Of a DNA stretch of 64,000 bases, positions 48,247-57,695 are shown one piece after another (the first letter of the stretch is position 1; every line of letters starts with the position of its first letter). Under the pieces are notes generated by a model, which was not told the origin of the DNA, ran no database searches, and was given only the letters and a program-made list of their open reading frames with translations. The stretch is from Actinosynnema sp042752395 (GTDB lineage Bacteria > Actinomycetota > Actinomycetes > Mycobacteriales > Pseudonocardiaceae): the NCBI RefSeq assembly GCF_042752395.1, contig NZ_JBHYXZ010000014.1, forward strand, positions 1-64,000, written 5' to 3'. The position numbers and the translations under genes were made by a program.

Positions 48247-50715
48247 TCACACCGTCGAACCGGCCTCCGCCGGCTCCGAATCGGCCGGCGCCTTCGGCTG
48301 GAGCACCGACCGGGGCAGGAGCTTCGCCTTCAACGCCAGCGGCGCGTTGCGGTTCAGGCTTTGGCGCACGTCCTCCACCGCGCCGGGCAGCGCCGGGTCC
48401 GCCGCCGAGTGCGCGCTGTACCAGGACCGCTCCACCGCCCCGACGACCGCGCGCAGCCCTTCCCGCCCCTGCTCGTCCAGGTTGTGCACCCGCACGAGCC
48501 GTCGCGCGGCCACCCGCACGGTCTCCGTGCTCGGCACCCGCGTGCCGCGGTCCACGGACTCGGCCACCAGCTCCTGCCACGCCGCGCTCGCCGCGTCCGG
48601 CCCCAACCCGGCCACCGCCCGCAACCGCTGCCGCCGACGCCACGTCCGCACCGCCGCCGGGGTCGCCGCCGCCACGAGCGCCAGCAGCGCCACCGCCAAC
48701 CACCACGACACCAGCGCCACCAGCAGCCCGAGCACGACACCCCAGGCCACCGCCGCCGCCACGAGGGCCGCCGACCTCAGCCACACCGGCCCGGACCCGC
48801 GCCCGAATCGCCACAGCCGCGCACCGGCCACCACCAGCGCCGTCGCCAGCAACGCGATCAACCCAAGCACCGCCAGCGACACCACGTGCCAGGTGGGCGT
48901 CGGCTCCGCCGCCTGCGCCTGCCCGTCCTCACCGGTCAGTCCCGGCGTCGCCGAGGCGGACGCCGACGCGCCCGGCGTCGTGGTCGTGGTCGTGGTGGTC
49001 GTCGCGCCGGCGCTGGAACCGTCCTCCTCGTCGTCCGCCTCCAGACCGGAGATGTACGGCGGGGTCACGCCGCGCCCGTCCGACAGCGGCGTCGGGTCGA
49101 ACGTCATCCAGCCGTGCCCAGGGAAGTAGATCTCCACCCACGCGTGCGCGTCCTGCGACGTGATCGTCTGCACGTCGCCGGTGGCGTACCCGGCGGTGAA
49201 GCCGAGCGCCACCCGCGAGGCCATGCCGACCGACCGCGCCATGATCGCCATCGCGGACGCGTACTGCTCGCAGAACCCCTTCTTGCCGTTGAACACGAAG
49301 TCTTCCAGCGCGTCCACCGACGTGTCCGTGTCCGCGGTCTGGGTCGTGTACTCGAAGCCCTGCGTCCCGTCCGTGAAGTACCGGTACAACGCGGTCGCCT
49401 GGTCGAACTGGTTGTCGTGCGGGGCCACGATCTGCCGCGCCAGCGCGGCCACCCGGCCCTCGACGCCCGGCGCGTCCAGGTACGACTGGTCGACGTCCAC
49501 CGGGCCCGCCGCCCGCCGCAGCGTGTCCGCAGACGGTGTGTCGAACACCGTCTGCAACGTGTACTCCCCGGACCGGCGCGGCCGGACGCTGTAGATCATC
49601 CCGCGCTCCGGGTCGTACCTCCAGTTGTCCTCCGCGCCCTGGACGGCCCGCGGCTGTCCGTACACCGGCAGCCAGTTGTCCACCCAGTTCACCGGCTCGA
49701 TCCGGACCCCGGTGACCTCGCCGTCGCCCGGGTCGCCGGGCTGCACGGGCAGCGGCCCGTTCGCGGGCACGCCCTCCGGCATGTTCCCGCCCAGCTCCCA
49801 GCCCTTGTCCGGCACGTACTGCCGCAACGTCATGGCACGCAGGTACGCCGACGTGGCCGGCATGTCCCGCACCCGGAACAGCTCGCGCGGCGCGCCCTGG
49901 TTGAGCATGCCCCGCAGCTGCGTCATCGGGTCGATGCCCAACCCGCCCGAACCGCCGCCGATCTCCTCACCGGTGCCCGGCAGCCGCCCGACCGTGCCGA
50001 CCAGCGTGAAGCTCGCCCCGGCCACCAGCGCCACCACCACCGCGAGCCCGGCGACCGCGGTCGCCGCCGGCCCGGACCCGCTCTGCCCGCCGCTCGCCAA
50101 CCGGCCGCGCCACGCCGAGTGCCGGTGCTGCCCGTCCACCGCCAGCAGCAGCGCGAACGCCGCCGCGCCGAACACGAACGTCCACAGCGGAAGCATCTCG
50201 TCGGCCAGCGACGCGGGCACCGCGAACACGCACAGCAGCACCAGCCCCGACGCCGCGGGCGCGGCCAGGCCGACGGCCAGCAGGTCGACCAGGATCGCGA
50301 CCAGCCCGATCGCGACCATCACCAGGCACCGCATGGCCGGGCTGTCCGGCACCGGCGGCACCCCGGTCTGCACCTCGGCCATCGCGTCGCCCAGGACCGA
50401 CACCAGGTCCTGCAAGGACTGCGGACCGGGCAGCACCACCAGCACACCGCTGCGCGTGAAGATCGTCACCAGCAGGCACATCAGCGCGACGAGCTGACCC
50501 AGCGCGACCACGGGCGTGGGCAGCCGGGTCGCCCGCAGCAGCACACCCGTGCCGCCCACGACCGCGATGGCCACCGCCAGGTACACCAGCCACAGCACGC
50601 CGGCGATCACGCTCGACAACGCGGTCGCCGCGCACAGCGTGGCCAGGCCGGCGACCGCGGGCGTCGCGCTCACCACCCAGTTGTCGCCGCCCACCGCGGA
50701 CGTCCTGCCGGTCAC
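48247..50715 (-). CDS. DUF3488/transglutaminase-like membrane protein
   Basis: An 822-residue protein: five or six N-terminal membrane segments (DUF3488), a large external part with the transglutaminase core, one more membrane segment (near 600) and a cytoplasmic tail. The catalytic triad looks intact: Cys in KKGFCEQYASAMAIMARSVG, His in SQDAHAWVEIYF, Asp in MTFDPTPL. It is the third gene of a moxR-DUF58-transglutaminase operon, a conserved set implicated in envelope protein processing. Substrate unknown. Confidence 0.93.
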   Translation of the reverse strand: MTGRTSAVGGDNWVVSATPAVAGLATLCAATALSSVIAGVLWLVYLAVAIAVVGGTGVLLRATRLPTPVVALGQLVALMCLLVTIFTRSGVLVVLPGPQSLQDLVSVLGDAMAEVQTGVPPVPDSPAMRCLVMVAIGLVAILVDLLAVGLAAPAASGLVLLCVFAVPASLADEMLPLWTFVFGAAAFALLLAVDGQHRHSAWRGRLASGGQSGSGPAATAVAGLAVVVALVAGASFTLVGTVGRLPGTGEEIGGGSGGLGIDPMTQLRGMLNQGAPRELFRVRDMPATSAYLRAMTLRQYVPDKGWELGGNMPEGVPANGPLPVQPGDPGDGEVTGVRIEPVNWVDNWLPVYGQPRAVQGAEDNWRYDPERGMIYSVRPRRSGEYTLQTVFDTPSADTLRRAAGPVDVDQSYLDAPGVEGRVAALARQIVAPHDNQFDQATALYRYFTDGTQGFEYTTQTADTDTSVDALEDFVFNGKKGFCEQYASAMAIMARSVGMASRVALGFTAGYATGDVQTITSQDAHAWVEIYFPGHGWMTFDPTPLSDGRGVTPPYISGLEADDEEDGSSAGATTTTTTTTTPGASASASATPGLTGEDGQAQAAEPTPTWHVVSLAVLGLIALLATALVVAGARLWRFGRGSGPVWLRSAALVAAAVAWGVVLGLLVALVSWWLAVALLALVAAATPAAVRTWRRRQRLRAVAGLGPDAASAAWQELVAESVDRGTRVPSTETVRVAARRLVRVHNLDEQGREGLRAVVGAVERSWYSAHSAADPALPGAVEDVRQSLNRNAPLALKAKLLPRSVLQPKAPADSEPAEAGSTV

Positions 50716-50716
50716 G

Positions 50717-51982
50717 TCAGCCCACCTCCGCGCGCACCACCGGGCCGCGGTTGCCCGCGCTGTGGCACAGCTCCTGCCAGACCTGCCCCATCGGCGTGGA
50801 CGGCCGCGCCACCACCACTCCCCACCCCGCGCCGCCGAGCAGCCGCTCGGCCTCGGCGGCGTCGGGCGCCGGGTCCTCCGACGGGGCGGCCCACGCCCGG
50901 ACGTCCAGCACCACCGCCAGGCTGCGCATCCCGCGCGGCCGGTTGCGGATCAGCGAGTCGATCACCGACGGCGTGCTGCCGCCGAGGATCGCGATGACCT
51001 CCTGGCCCGCGCCGGGGTCCACGCCCACGGCGGGCTCGCGGCGGTGCGACGGCGGCAGCGCGGCCAGCGCGTCCAGCACCACCGAGTCGCTGTACCCGCT
51101 GTCACCCGGCCCGCCCGCCAGCACCCGGCCGTCGTCGCCGACCAGGCGCACCCGGTGGCCGTAGCGGTGCAGGTGCAGGCAGATCGAGGCGGCCATGGAC
51201 ACCGCCCACTCCAGGCTCGCGCCGGGGCCGCTGCCCCGGTGCGCGACCAGCCGGTGGTCCAGCAGCACGGTCGTGCCGCCGCGCCACGGCCGCTCCTCGA
51301 CCCGGACCATCAGCTCGTCGCGCCGCGCGGTGGACCGCCAGTGCACCTTCCGCAGGTCGTCGCCGTGCCGGTAGGGGCGCACCACCGCGTCGTCCTCGCC
51401 CTGGCCGGCCCGCAGCCGGATCGAGCCGTCGTCGCCGGACCCCATCCCCGAACCGTTCGGCAGCCCGGCCAGCGGCACCACCCGCGGCACCACGACCAGC
51501 CGGCTGCGACCCGCCAGCTCGCGGTCGAACTCGGCCAGGCCGAACGGGTCGGTGATCCGCGCGAGCAGCGGACCGACCTGCTGGACGCCGCGCATCACCG
51601 GCTTGAGCGGGTACCGCAGCACGGTCACCGTGTTGCGCGGGAGCCGTTCCACCACGAACCGCGGGCGCGCGCCCAGCGCGTACGGCACCGCGTCCTCCAG
51701 CAGCAGCCCGCCGGTCGGCACCCGCCCGGCGCTGCGCAACTCCACCCGCACGTCGGTGGCCGATCCCACCTGGACGCGGCTGGGGTGCAGGAACCGGGTC
51801 GCGTGCAGCCCGACCTTGGCGCGCTGCGCGAGCCACGCCGCGAGCAGCGGCAGGGCCACCACGAACGCCGCCACGCGCAGCAGGTCCCGCTCGTTGAGCA
51901 CGATCGCGCACAACCCGGCCGCGAACCCCGCGGCCAGGAGGCACCGGCCCCGGGTGGTCAGCCCGGACAGGGCCCCGCGCAT
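50717..51982 (-). CDS. DUF58 domain protein
   Basis: A 421-residue protein with two N-terminal membrane segments and a vWA-like DUF58 domain; the hallmark is HGDDLRKVHWRSTARRDELM (about residues 200-219). It works as the usual partner of MoxR ATPases, possibly as a metal-dependent adaptor. It lies 1 base from its neighbours on each side, so one operon. Confidence 0.92.
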   Translation of the reverse strand: MRGALSGLTTRGRCLLAAGFAAGLCAIVLNERDLLRVAAFVVALPLLAAWLAQRAKVGLHATRFLHPSRVQVGSATDVRVELRSAGRVPTGGLLLEDAVPYALGARPRFVVERLPRNTVTVLRYPLKPVMRGVQQVGPLLARITDPFGLAEFDRELAGRSRLVVVPRVVPLAGLPNGSGMGSGDDGSIRLRAGQGEDDAVVRPYRHGDDLRKVHWRSTARRDELMVRVEERPWRGGTTVLLDHRLVAHRGSGPGASLEWAVSMAASICLHLHRYGHRVRLVGDDGRVLAGGPGDSGYSDSVVLDALAALPPSHRREPAVGVDPGAGQEVIAILGGSTPSVIDSLIRNRPRGMRSLAVVLDVRAWAAPSEDPAPDAAEAERLLGGAGWGVVVARPSTPMGQVWQELCHSAGNRGPVVRAEVG

Positions 51983-51983
51983 G

Positions 51984-53093
51984 TCAGCGGTGGTGGTTGG
52001 GGTTGATGTTGTGCAGGAACTGCCCGGTGGGGTCCATCGCCGCCTGCGGCACCGGCACCCGCTGGACCAGTTGGCGCACCAGGTCGGCCGCCGACCGGCG
52101 GGCCGCCTGCGCCTCGGCGGTCAGCACCAGGCGGTGCGCCAGCACCGGCACGGCGACCGCGTGGAGGTCGTCGGGCACCACGAAGTCGCGGCCCGCCAAC
52201 GCCGCCTGCGCCCTGGCCGCCCGCACGAGCTGGAGCGTCGACCGCGGCGAGGCGCCCAGCCGCAGCTCGGGCAGCCGCCGCGTGGCGCCGACCAGCTCCA
52301 CCGCGTACCGGCGGATCTCCGGCGACAGGTGCACCCGCCGCACGACCTGCACCAGCCGGAGCACCTGCTCGGCGTCGGACACCGGCCGCAGGTCGGCCAT
52401 CGGGTCGTGGCCCGCGTGCTCGTCCACCATCGCCAGCTCGGCCTGCGGGTCGGGATACCCGATGGAGACCCGCGCGGTGAACCGGTCGCGCTGGGCCTCG
52501 GGCAGGGCGTAGGTGCCCTCCATCTCGATCGGGTTCTGGGTGGCGATCACCATGAACGGCGAGCCGAGCGGGTAGGTCTGCCCGTCGACCGTGACCTGGT
52601 GCTCCTCCATGCACTCCAGCAGCGCCGACTGCGTCTTCGGCGACGCGCGGTTGATCTCGTCGCCCACCACGATGTTCGCGAACACCGGGCCGGGGCGGAA
52701 CTCGAAGTCGTTGTCCTGCCGGTTGTAGATCGACACGCCGGTGATGTCGCTGGGCAGCAGGTCCGGGGTGAACTGGATGCGGCTGACCGTGCAGTCGATG
52801 GACCGGGCCAGCGCCTTGGCCAGCGACGTCTTCCCGACCCCGGGCACGTCCTCGACCAGCAGGTGGCCCTCGGCCAGCAGGGTGACCAACGCGACCCGGA
52901 CCACGTCCGGCTTGCCGACGATGACCTTCTCCACGTTGGCGGCGATCCGGCCGACCGCGGCGTGCAGCTCGGCGAGCGCTTCCTCCGGCCTGCCCTGCGG
53001 GTGGGTCGCGTTGTTCGCGTGGTTCACCGCGGGCGCGGCGCCGCCGCCGTAGGAGTTCTCTGGCAGCGCGGCTGGCTGTGTACTCGGAGTCAC
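51984..53093 (-). CDS. MoxR family AAA+ ATPase
   Basis: A chaperone-like AAA+ ATPase of 369 residues. Walker A is EDVPGVGKTSLAKAL, Walker B IVVGDEINRASPKTQSALLE, and sensor region IATQNPIEMEGTYALPEAQR. GTG 53093 has a good AGGAGG 4 bases upstream. First gene of the operon with DUF58 and transglutaminase proteins; divergent from mraZ across 462 bases. Confidence 0.94.
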   Translation of the reverse strand: MTPSTQPAALPENSYGGGAAPAVNHANNATHPQGRPEEALAELHAAVGRIAANVEKVIVGKPDVVRVALVTLLAEGHLLVEDVPGVGKTSLAKALARSIDCTVSRIQFTPDLLPSDITGVSIYNRQDNDFEFRPGPVFANIVVGDEINRASPKTQSALLECMEEHQVTVDGQTYPLGSPFMVIATQNPIEMEGTYALPEAQRDRFTARVSIGYPDPQAELAMVDEHAGHDPMADLRPVSDAEQVLRLVQVVRRVHLSPEIRRYAVELVGATRRLPELRLGASPRSTLQLVRAARAQAALAGRDFVVPDDLHAVAVPVLAHRLVLTAEAQAARRSAADLVRQLVQRVPVPQAAMDPTGQFLHNINPNHHR

Positions 53094-53453
53094 TCGACCT
53101 CCTGGAGCAGGGCGCGGCCCTACCGCGACCGGTTCGCGGTGGCGGTGAGCGTTTCACGCAGTGTGTCAAACCAGGGCGAAGCGCCCTACACCGATTGAAC
53201 AGTTTCGCGCTCGTGGATTCCACGGGCCCGCGGCCGGCGGCCGTCCACCCCGCTCCACCACGATTCCCCACCGGGACCGCCGGCGAACCGGTTTTGCCCG
53301 ATTTCGTTGGTCCATCCGGGTGGAGTTCGGGCCGGATCGGCTCACCCGCGGAGGTGGTCGGCGTCGTCGTCCCCCACCGCGCTCCACGTCGGCCATCTTC
53401 GCTCTACCTGCGTAAACGCTTCGGCACGGCCGGTGCAACCACCCGTTTCAGCG
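53094..53453. other. divergent moxR-mraZ intergenic region
   Basis: About 360 bases before the mraZ promoter. It should contain the moxR promoter on the minus strand, but no clear -10/-35 pair was found. Proline-rich open frames on both strands are not protein-like. Confidence 0.4.
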
Positions 53454-53495
53454 TTGACTGTGGTGAAAAGTGGGGTACTGTGGCGGCCGGTGGGG
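53454..53495 (+). promoter_or_regulatory. mraZ promoter with four phased MraZ boxes
   Basis: TTGACT (53454-53459), a 16-base spacer and TACTGT (53476-53481) form a promoter. Across it lie four direct repeats GTGGNG at 53460, 53470, 53480 and 53490: GTGGTG, GTGGGG, GTGGCG, GTGGGG, exactly 10 bp apart. This is the typical MraZ autorepression operator. Confidence 0.85.
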
Positions 53496-53555
53496 CAGAC
53501 GGGGGCCCCACTGGCGGTCGGAAGTGACGCTTCCGGCGTCGGGAGGTGTGGCGCC

Positions 53556-53987
53556 GTGTTCCTGGGCACGCACTACCCGAGGCTGGACGACAAGGGCCGA
53601 CTGACGCTGCCTGCGAAGTTCCGGGACGCGCTAGCGGGGGGTCTCATGGTCACCAAGGGCCAGGACCACTGCCTCTACGTGTTCCCCCGGGCCGAGTTCG
53701 AGCAGATGGCGCGCAAGGTGGCGGAGGCTCCGTTCACGAACGAGGCGGTCCGCGCCTACCAGCGCTACCTGTTCGCCGGCACCGACGAGCAGCGGCCGGA
53801 CGGCCAGGGCCGGGTGTCGATCGCACCGGAGCTGCGGCGGTACGCGGGCCTGACCAAGGAGTGCGTGGTCATCGGCGCGATCAACCGGCTGGAGATCTGG
53901 GACGCGCAGGCGTGGCAGCGCTACCTCGAGGAGCACGAGGACAGCTACGCCACGGCCCGCGAGGAGGTGCTGCCCGGCGTCTTCTAG
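53556..53987 (+). CDS. mraZ: division/cell-wall cluster regulator MraZ
   Basis: AbrB-like ring-forming DNA-binding repressor of the dcw cluster, 143 residues with two MraZ repeats. The motifs are DDKGRLTLPAKFRD (about 11-24) and DGQGRVSIAPELRRYAG (about 84-100), both DxKGR/DxxGR type. GTG 53556 follows GGGAGG. First gene of the cluster; its own operator lies 60 bases upstream. Confidence 0.96.
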   Translation: MFLGTHYPRLDDKGRLTLPAKFRDALAGGLMVTKGQDHCLYVFPRAEFEQMARKVAEAPFTNEAVRAYQRYLFAGTDEQRPDGQGRVSIAPELRRYAGLTKECVVIGAINRLEIWDAQAWQRYLEEHEDSYATAREEVLPGVF

Positions 53988-54054
53988 CTCGACGGGATCG
54001 GCCGTTGTTCGAGGTTTCGGGTGCCGTGAGGCCTCGGTCCGCTCGGCTTTCGGC

Positions 54055-54080
54055 CCTGGCGCACCTTCCCCGGCGCCAGG
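54055..54080. promoter_or_regulatory. hairpin between mraZ and rsmH
   Basis: CCTGGCGC (54055-54062) and GCGCCAGG (54073-54080) pair around a 10-base loop. It may attenuate or punctuate transcription from mraZ into the cluster; no T-tract follows. Confidence 0.35.
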
Positions 54081-54152
54081 TCCGACGGGCGGGCGGGGAC
54101 CTGACGACACCCGAATTTTCATCTTGTGAGGGGGACCATCCAGGGAGGGGAC

Positions 54153-55100
54153 GTGGTGGAGCGGGCTCGGCACGTGCCGGTGTTGCTCGATCGCGTCCTG
54201 GCCCTGCTGGCCCCCGCGCTGGCCGATCGGGACGCCGTGTTCGTGGACTGCACGCTCGGCCTGGGCGGGCACTCCGAGGCGGTGCTGCGGGCGCACCCGC
54301 GGGTGCGGCTGATCGGCCTGGACCGCGACCCGCAGGCCATCGAGCTGTCCCGGCGGCGGCTGGAGCCGTTCGGCGACCGCGTCGAACTCGTGCAGACGAC
54401 GTACGACGGGATCGTCGCGGCGGTCGGCGGCGCGAAGGTGGACGGGATCCTGATGGACCTGGGCGTGTCCTCGCTCCAGTTGGACGCCGAGGAGCGCGGG
54501 TTCGCGTACGCCAAGGACGCGCCGCTGGACATGCGGATGAGCGCGGGCACCGGGATGACGGCGGCGGACGTGCTGAACACCTACTCGGTGGACGACCTGA
54601 CCCGCGTGCTGCGCGACTACGGCGAGGAGCGGTTCGCCCGCAAGATCGCTGGCGCGGTGGCGCGGGAACGCGAGCGCGAGCCGTTCACCACCAGCGGCCG
54701 GCTGGTCGAGCTGCTCTACGACGTGGTGCCCGCGGCGACCCGCCGCACCGGCGGCCACCCGGCGAAGCGGACGTTCCAGGCGTTGCGCATCGAGGTGAAC
54801 CAGGAGCTGGAGTCGCTGCGGCTGGCGCTGCCCGCCGCGCTGTCGGTGCTCGCCGTCGGCGGGCGCATCGTCGTGGAGTCCTACCAGTCGCTGGAGGACC
54901 GGATGGTCAAGCGGGCGTTCGCCGCGCTGGCCAGCTCCACGTCACCGCAGGACCTGCCGGTCGAGCTGCCCGGCCACGGCCCCCAGCTGAAGCTGGTGAC
55001 CAGGGGCGCGGAGCAGGCGACCGAGCAGGAGGTCGAGGAGAACCCCAGGGCCGCTCCGGTGAGGCTGAGAGCGGCGGAACGCATCCGGGAGGCGACATGA
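54153..55100 (+). CDS. rsmH: 16S rRNA (cytosine1402-N4)-methyltransferase
   Basis: Methylates C1402 of 16S rRNA. 315 residues. The SAM motif is DCTLGLGGHSEAVL, followed by LIGLDRDPQAIELS and MDLGVSSLQLDAEERGFAYA. GTG 54153 or 54156 is close to GGGAGGGG; GTG 54126 is also in frame. The stop overlaps ftsL by 4 bases. Classic second gene of dcw clusters (old name mraW). Confidence 0.94.
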   Translation: MVERARHVPVLLDRVLALLAPALADRDAVFVDCTLGLGGHSEAVLRAHPRVRLIGLDRDPQAIELSRRRLEPFGDRVELVQTTYDGIVAAVGGAKVDGILMDLGVSSLQLDAEERGFAYAKDAPLDMRMSAGTGMTAADVLNTYSVDDLTRVLRDYGEERFARKIAGAVAREREREPFTTSGRLVELLYDVVPAATRRTGGHPAKRTFQALRIEVNQELESLRLALPAALSVLAVGGRIVVESYQSLEDRMVKRAFAALASSTSPQDLPVELPGHGPQLKLVTRGAEQATEQEVEENPRAAPVRLRAAERIREAT

Positions 55101-55744
55101 CCGCACCGGCACGGACCGGTGGCGGCGCGCCGTCCCCGGCCAGGTCGTCCAAGCCGCGCGAGCGGGCGCTCAAGGCCGTCCCGCCGGAGCGCCGCCGGTC
55201 CGCCGCGGCGGACCGCGCCTACGCGAGACGCGCGGCGCGCACGTCGCCGCGCAAGCGGTCGGTGACGCGGCAGCCCGTGGTGGCCCCCAAGGCCCCGTTC
55301 GTGGTGATGGTGATGCTCGTGCTCGGCGCGGGCATCGCGGCGATCATGTGGTTGTCCACCCAGGCGACGGCGGACTCGTACCGGTTGCAGGACGCGCGGG
55401 CCGAGGAGACCAGGCTCGCCCGGCAGGTCGAGCAGCTCCGGCGGGAGGTGGCGCTGGCCGAGTCGCCGCCGAGCCTGGCCGAGGCCGCGGCGAAGCTGGG
55501 CCTGGTCCCGGCCGGCGACCCGGCCCGGTTGCGGCAGCTGCCGGACGGGTCGGTCGAGGTGCACGGCAAGCCGTCGGCCGTCCAACCGCCGCCGACGTCG
55601 TCCACCGCGCCGCCCGCCGACGCCCAGCAGCCCACGGGCCAGCCGTCCGCGGGCCAGCCGACCACCGCCGCCCAGCCGCCCGAGCCGGGCCAGACCGGTG
55701 CGGACGCGCCCGGCCGGCAGGCGGGTCAGCAGCCGCAGGGCTAG
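55097..55744 (+). CDS. ftsL: FtsL-like cell division protein
   Basis: A bitopic division protein of 215 residues: a basic cytoplasmic tail (1-68), one membrane helix (VVMVMLVLGAGIAAIMWLST, about 69-89), a short coiled coil (EETRLARQVEQLRREVALAE) and a long Pro/Gln/Ala-rich external tail. In other bacteria FtsL joins DivIC/FtsB and activates FtsWI. ATG overlaps the rsmH stop (ATGA). The position between rsmH and ftsI identifies it. Confidence 0.88.
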   Translation: MTAPARTGGGAPSPARSSKPRERALKAVPPERRRSAAADRAYARRAARTSPRKRSVTRQPVVAPKAPFVVMVMLVLGAGIAAIMWLSTQATADSYRLQDARAEETRLARQVEQLRREVALAESPPSLAEAAAKLGLVPAGDPARLRQLPDGSVEVHGKPSAVQPPPTSSTAPPADAQQPTGQPSAGQPTTAAQPPEPGQTGADAPGRQAGQQPQG

Positions 55745-55790
55745 GAACCAGGGAACACACCGTGGCACAGCCGGTACCAGGAGGTCAGTG

Positions 55791-57695
55791 ATGCCGGGGC
55801 CCAGCCGGGGCAGACCCGTGCGCCGCCCGTTGTCCGTCCGCGGCCCCGCTCCCCGGCGGCGGCGCGGCGGCAACAGCAGGGTCCGCCTGGCGACGGGCCG
55901 GCTGCTGCTCGTGGGCGCGCTGCTCCTGGCGGGCATCAAGCTGGTGCAGGTCCAGGGCTTCCAGGCGGAGGCGCTGTCGGCGCAGGCGCAGCAGCAGCGC
56001 GCCACGCCGATCGACATCCCGGCCCCGCGCGGCTCGATCCTGGACCGCAACGGCAACCAGTTGGCGTTCAGCGTGGAGGCCCGCGCGCTCTACGTCGTGC
56101 CGCCGCGGATGCGCCAGGAGTGGGCGGCGGCGCAGGAGGCCAACCCGGACATCGGCACGTACCAGGAACGCCTCGCCGACATCGCCGCGTTCATCGAGCA
56201 GACGCTGGGCAAGGAGGTCGCCGGCCAGAAGACCGACCGGGACACCATGCTCGCCAAGCTGTCCCGCGACACCACCTACGTGGAGCTGGTGGACAACGTC
56301 GACCCGGCCAAGGCCGCCGTCATCACGGAGAAGTACAACAACGTCGGGTCCGAGTACCGGGCCGTGCGCGTGTACCCGAACGGCGAACTCGCGTCGAACA
56401 TCATCGGCGCGGCGAACTGGCGCAAGGACACGGAGCCGCCCGCCACGCACGGCCTGCTCGGCCTGGAGATCGCGCAGGACAACCTGCTCGCCGGCCGCAA
56501 CGGGCAGCGCATCGTGGACACCGTGCAGGGCAACGACAACGTCGTGATCCCCGGTCCCAACCGGTCGCGCGAGCTGGCCGCCGCCGTGCCCGGCAAGAGC
56601 CTGGAGCTGACGCTGGACGTGGACACGCAGTACGCGTTGCAGCGCATGGTCACCGACTACACGCGCAAGACCTCGGCGCGCAGCGGGTCCGCGGTGGTGA
56701 TGGACAGCCGCACCGGCGAGATCCTGGCCATGGCCAACGACAAGACGTTCGACCCGAACGACTTCGGCAGGGCCGGCGAGGACCAGCTCCGCAACATCGC
56801 CGTCACCTCGGTCTTCGAGCCCGGCTCGGTCAACAAGGTGGTGACCGCCGCGACCGCCATCGAGGACGGCATCTACCAGCCGGACAGCGTGTTGCAGGTC
56901 GACGGCAGGATCAAGGTCGCCGACCGGGTGATCCAGGACTGGTGGCAGCACGGGCCGCTGGACATGACCTTCACCGGCGTGTTCGCGAAGTCGTCCAACG
57001 TGGGCACGCTGCTGACCGCGCAGAAGATCGGGCAGGACCGGTACGCGGACATGCTGCGCCGGTTCGGCCTGGGCGAGCGGACCGGGTCCGGGCTGCCCGG
57101 CGAGGAGGCGGGCTACGTGCCGCCGTTGCAGCAGTGGTCCGGCTCGACGTTCGGCAACCTGCCGATCGGCCAGGGCCTCAGCATGACGCTGCTGCAGATG
57201 ACCGGGATGTACCAGGCGATCGCCAACGACGGCGTGCGCATCGCGCCGCGGATCGTGCGCGCCGAGGTCTCCGCCGACGGCGGCCGCAAGGAGATCGACC
57301 CGGCCGAGACCGAACGCGTGGTGTCCCCGCAGACCGCCAAGGCGGTGCGCGACATGTTCCGGGCGGTGGTGCAGAACGTGCCCGGCGACCAGGTGGAGAG
57401 CGGCACCGGGGCGCCGGCGGCGCTGCCGGGCTACCAGATCAGCGGCAAGACCGGCACGGCGCAGCAGATCGACCCCAAGTGCGACTGCTACAGCACTTCG
57501 CAGTACTGGATCACGTTCGCCGGCATCCTGCCCGCCGACAACCCGCGGTTCGTCGTGGGCATCATGCTCGACAACCCGACCGGCAACCCCCAGTCCGCCG
57601 CGCCGCTGTTCCACGACGTGGCGTCCTACCTGGCGCAGCGCTACCAACTCCCGATGTCCGCCGAACAATCCCCCGTCGTGCCGCTGGTGCGCTGA
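55791..57695 (+). CDS. ftsI: peptidoglycan D,D-transpeptidase FtsI (PBP3)
   Basis: Septal cross-linking enzyme of 634 residues. A membrane anchor lies at about 35-55, followed by the N-terminal pedestal domain and the transpeptidase domain. Active-site motifs are EPGSVNK (SxxK), KSSNVG (SxN) and SGKTGTAQ (KTG). Start ATG 55791 follows GAGG; GTG 55788 is in frame. Separated by 46 bases from ftsL. Confidence 0.95.
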   Translation: MPGPSRGRPVRRPLSVRGPAPRRRRGGNSRVRLATGRLLLVGALLLAGIKLVQVQGFQAEALSAQAQQQRATPIDIPAPRGSILDRNGNQLAFSVEARALYVVPPRMRQEWAAAQEANPDIGTYQERLADIAAFIEQTLGKEVAGQKTDRDTMLAKLSRDTTYVELVDNVDPAKAAVITEKYNNVGSEYRAVRVYPNGELASNIIGAANWRKDTEPPATHGLLGLEIAQDNLLAGRNGQRIVDTVQGNDNVVIPGPNRSRELAAAVPGKSLELTLDVDTQYALQRMVTDYTRKTSARSGSAVVMDSRTGEILAMANDKTFDPNDFGRAGEDQLRNIAVTSVFEPGSVNKVVTAATAIEDGIYQPDSVLQVDGRIKVADRVIQDWWQHGPLDMTFTGVFAKSSNVGTLLTAQKIGQDRYADMLRRFGLGERTGSGLPGEEAGYVPPLQQWSGSTFGNLPIGQGLSMTLLQMTGMYQAIANDGVRIAPRIVRAEVSADGGRKEIDPAETERVVSPQTAKAVRDMFRAVVQNVPGDQVESGTGAPAALPGYQISGKTGTAQQIDPKCDCYSTSQYWITFAGILPADNPRFVVGIMLDNPTGNPQSAAPLFHDVASYLAQRYQLPMSAEQSPVVPLVR

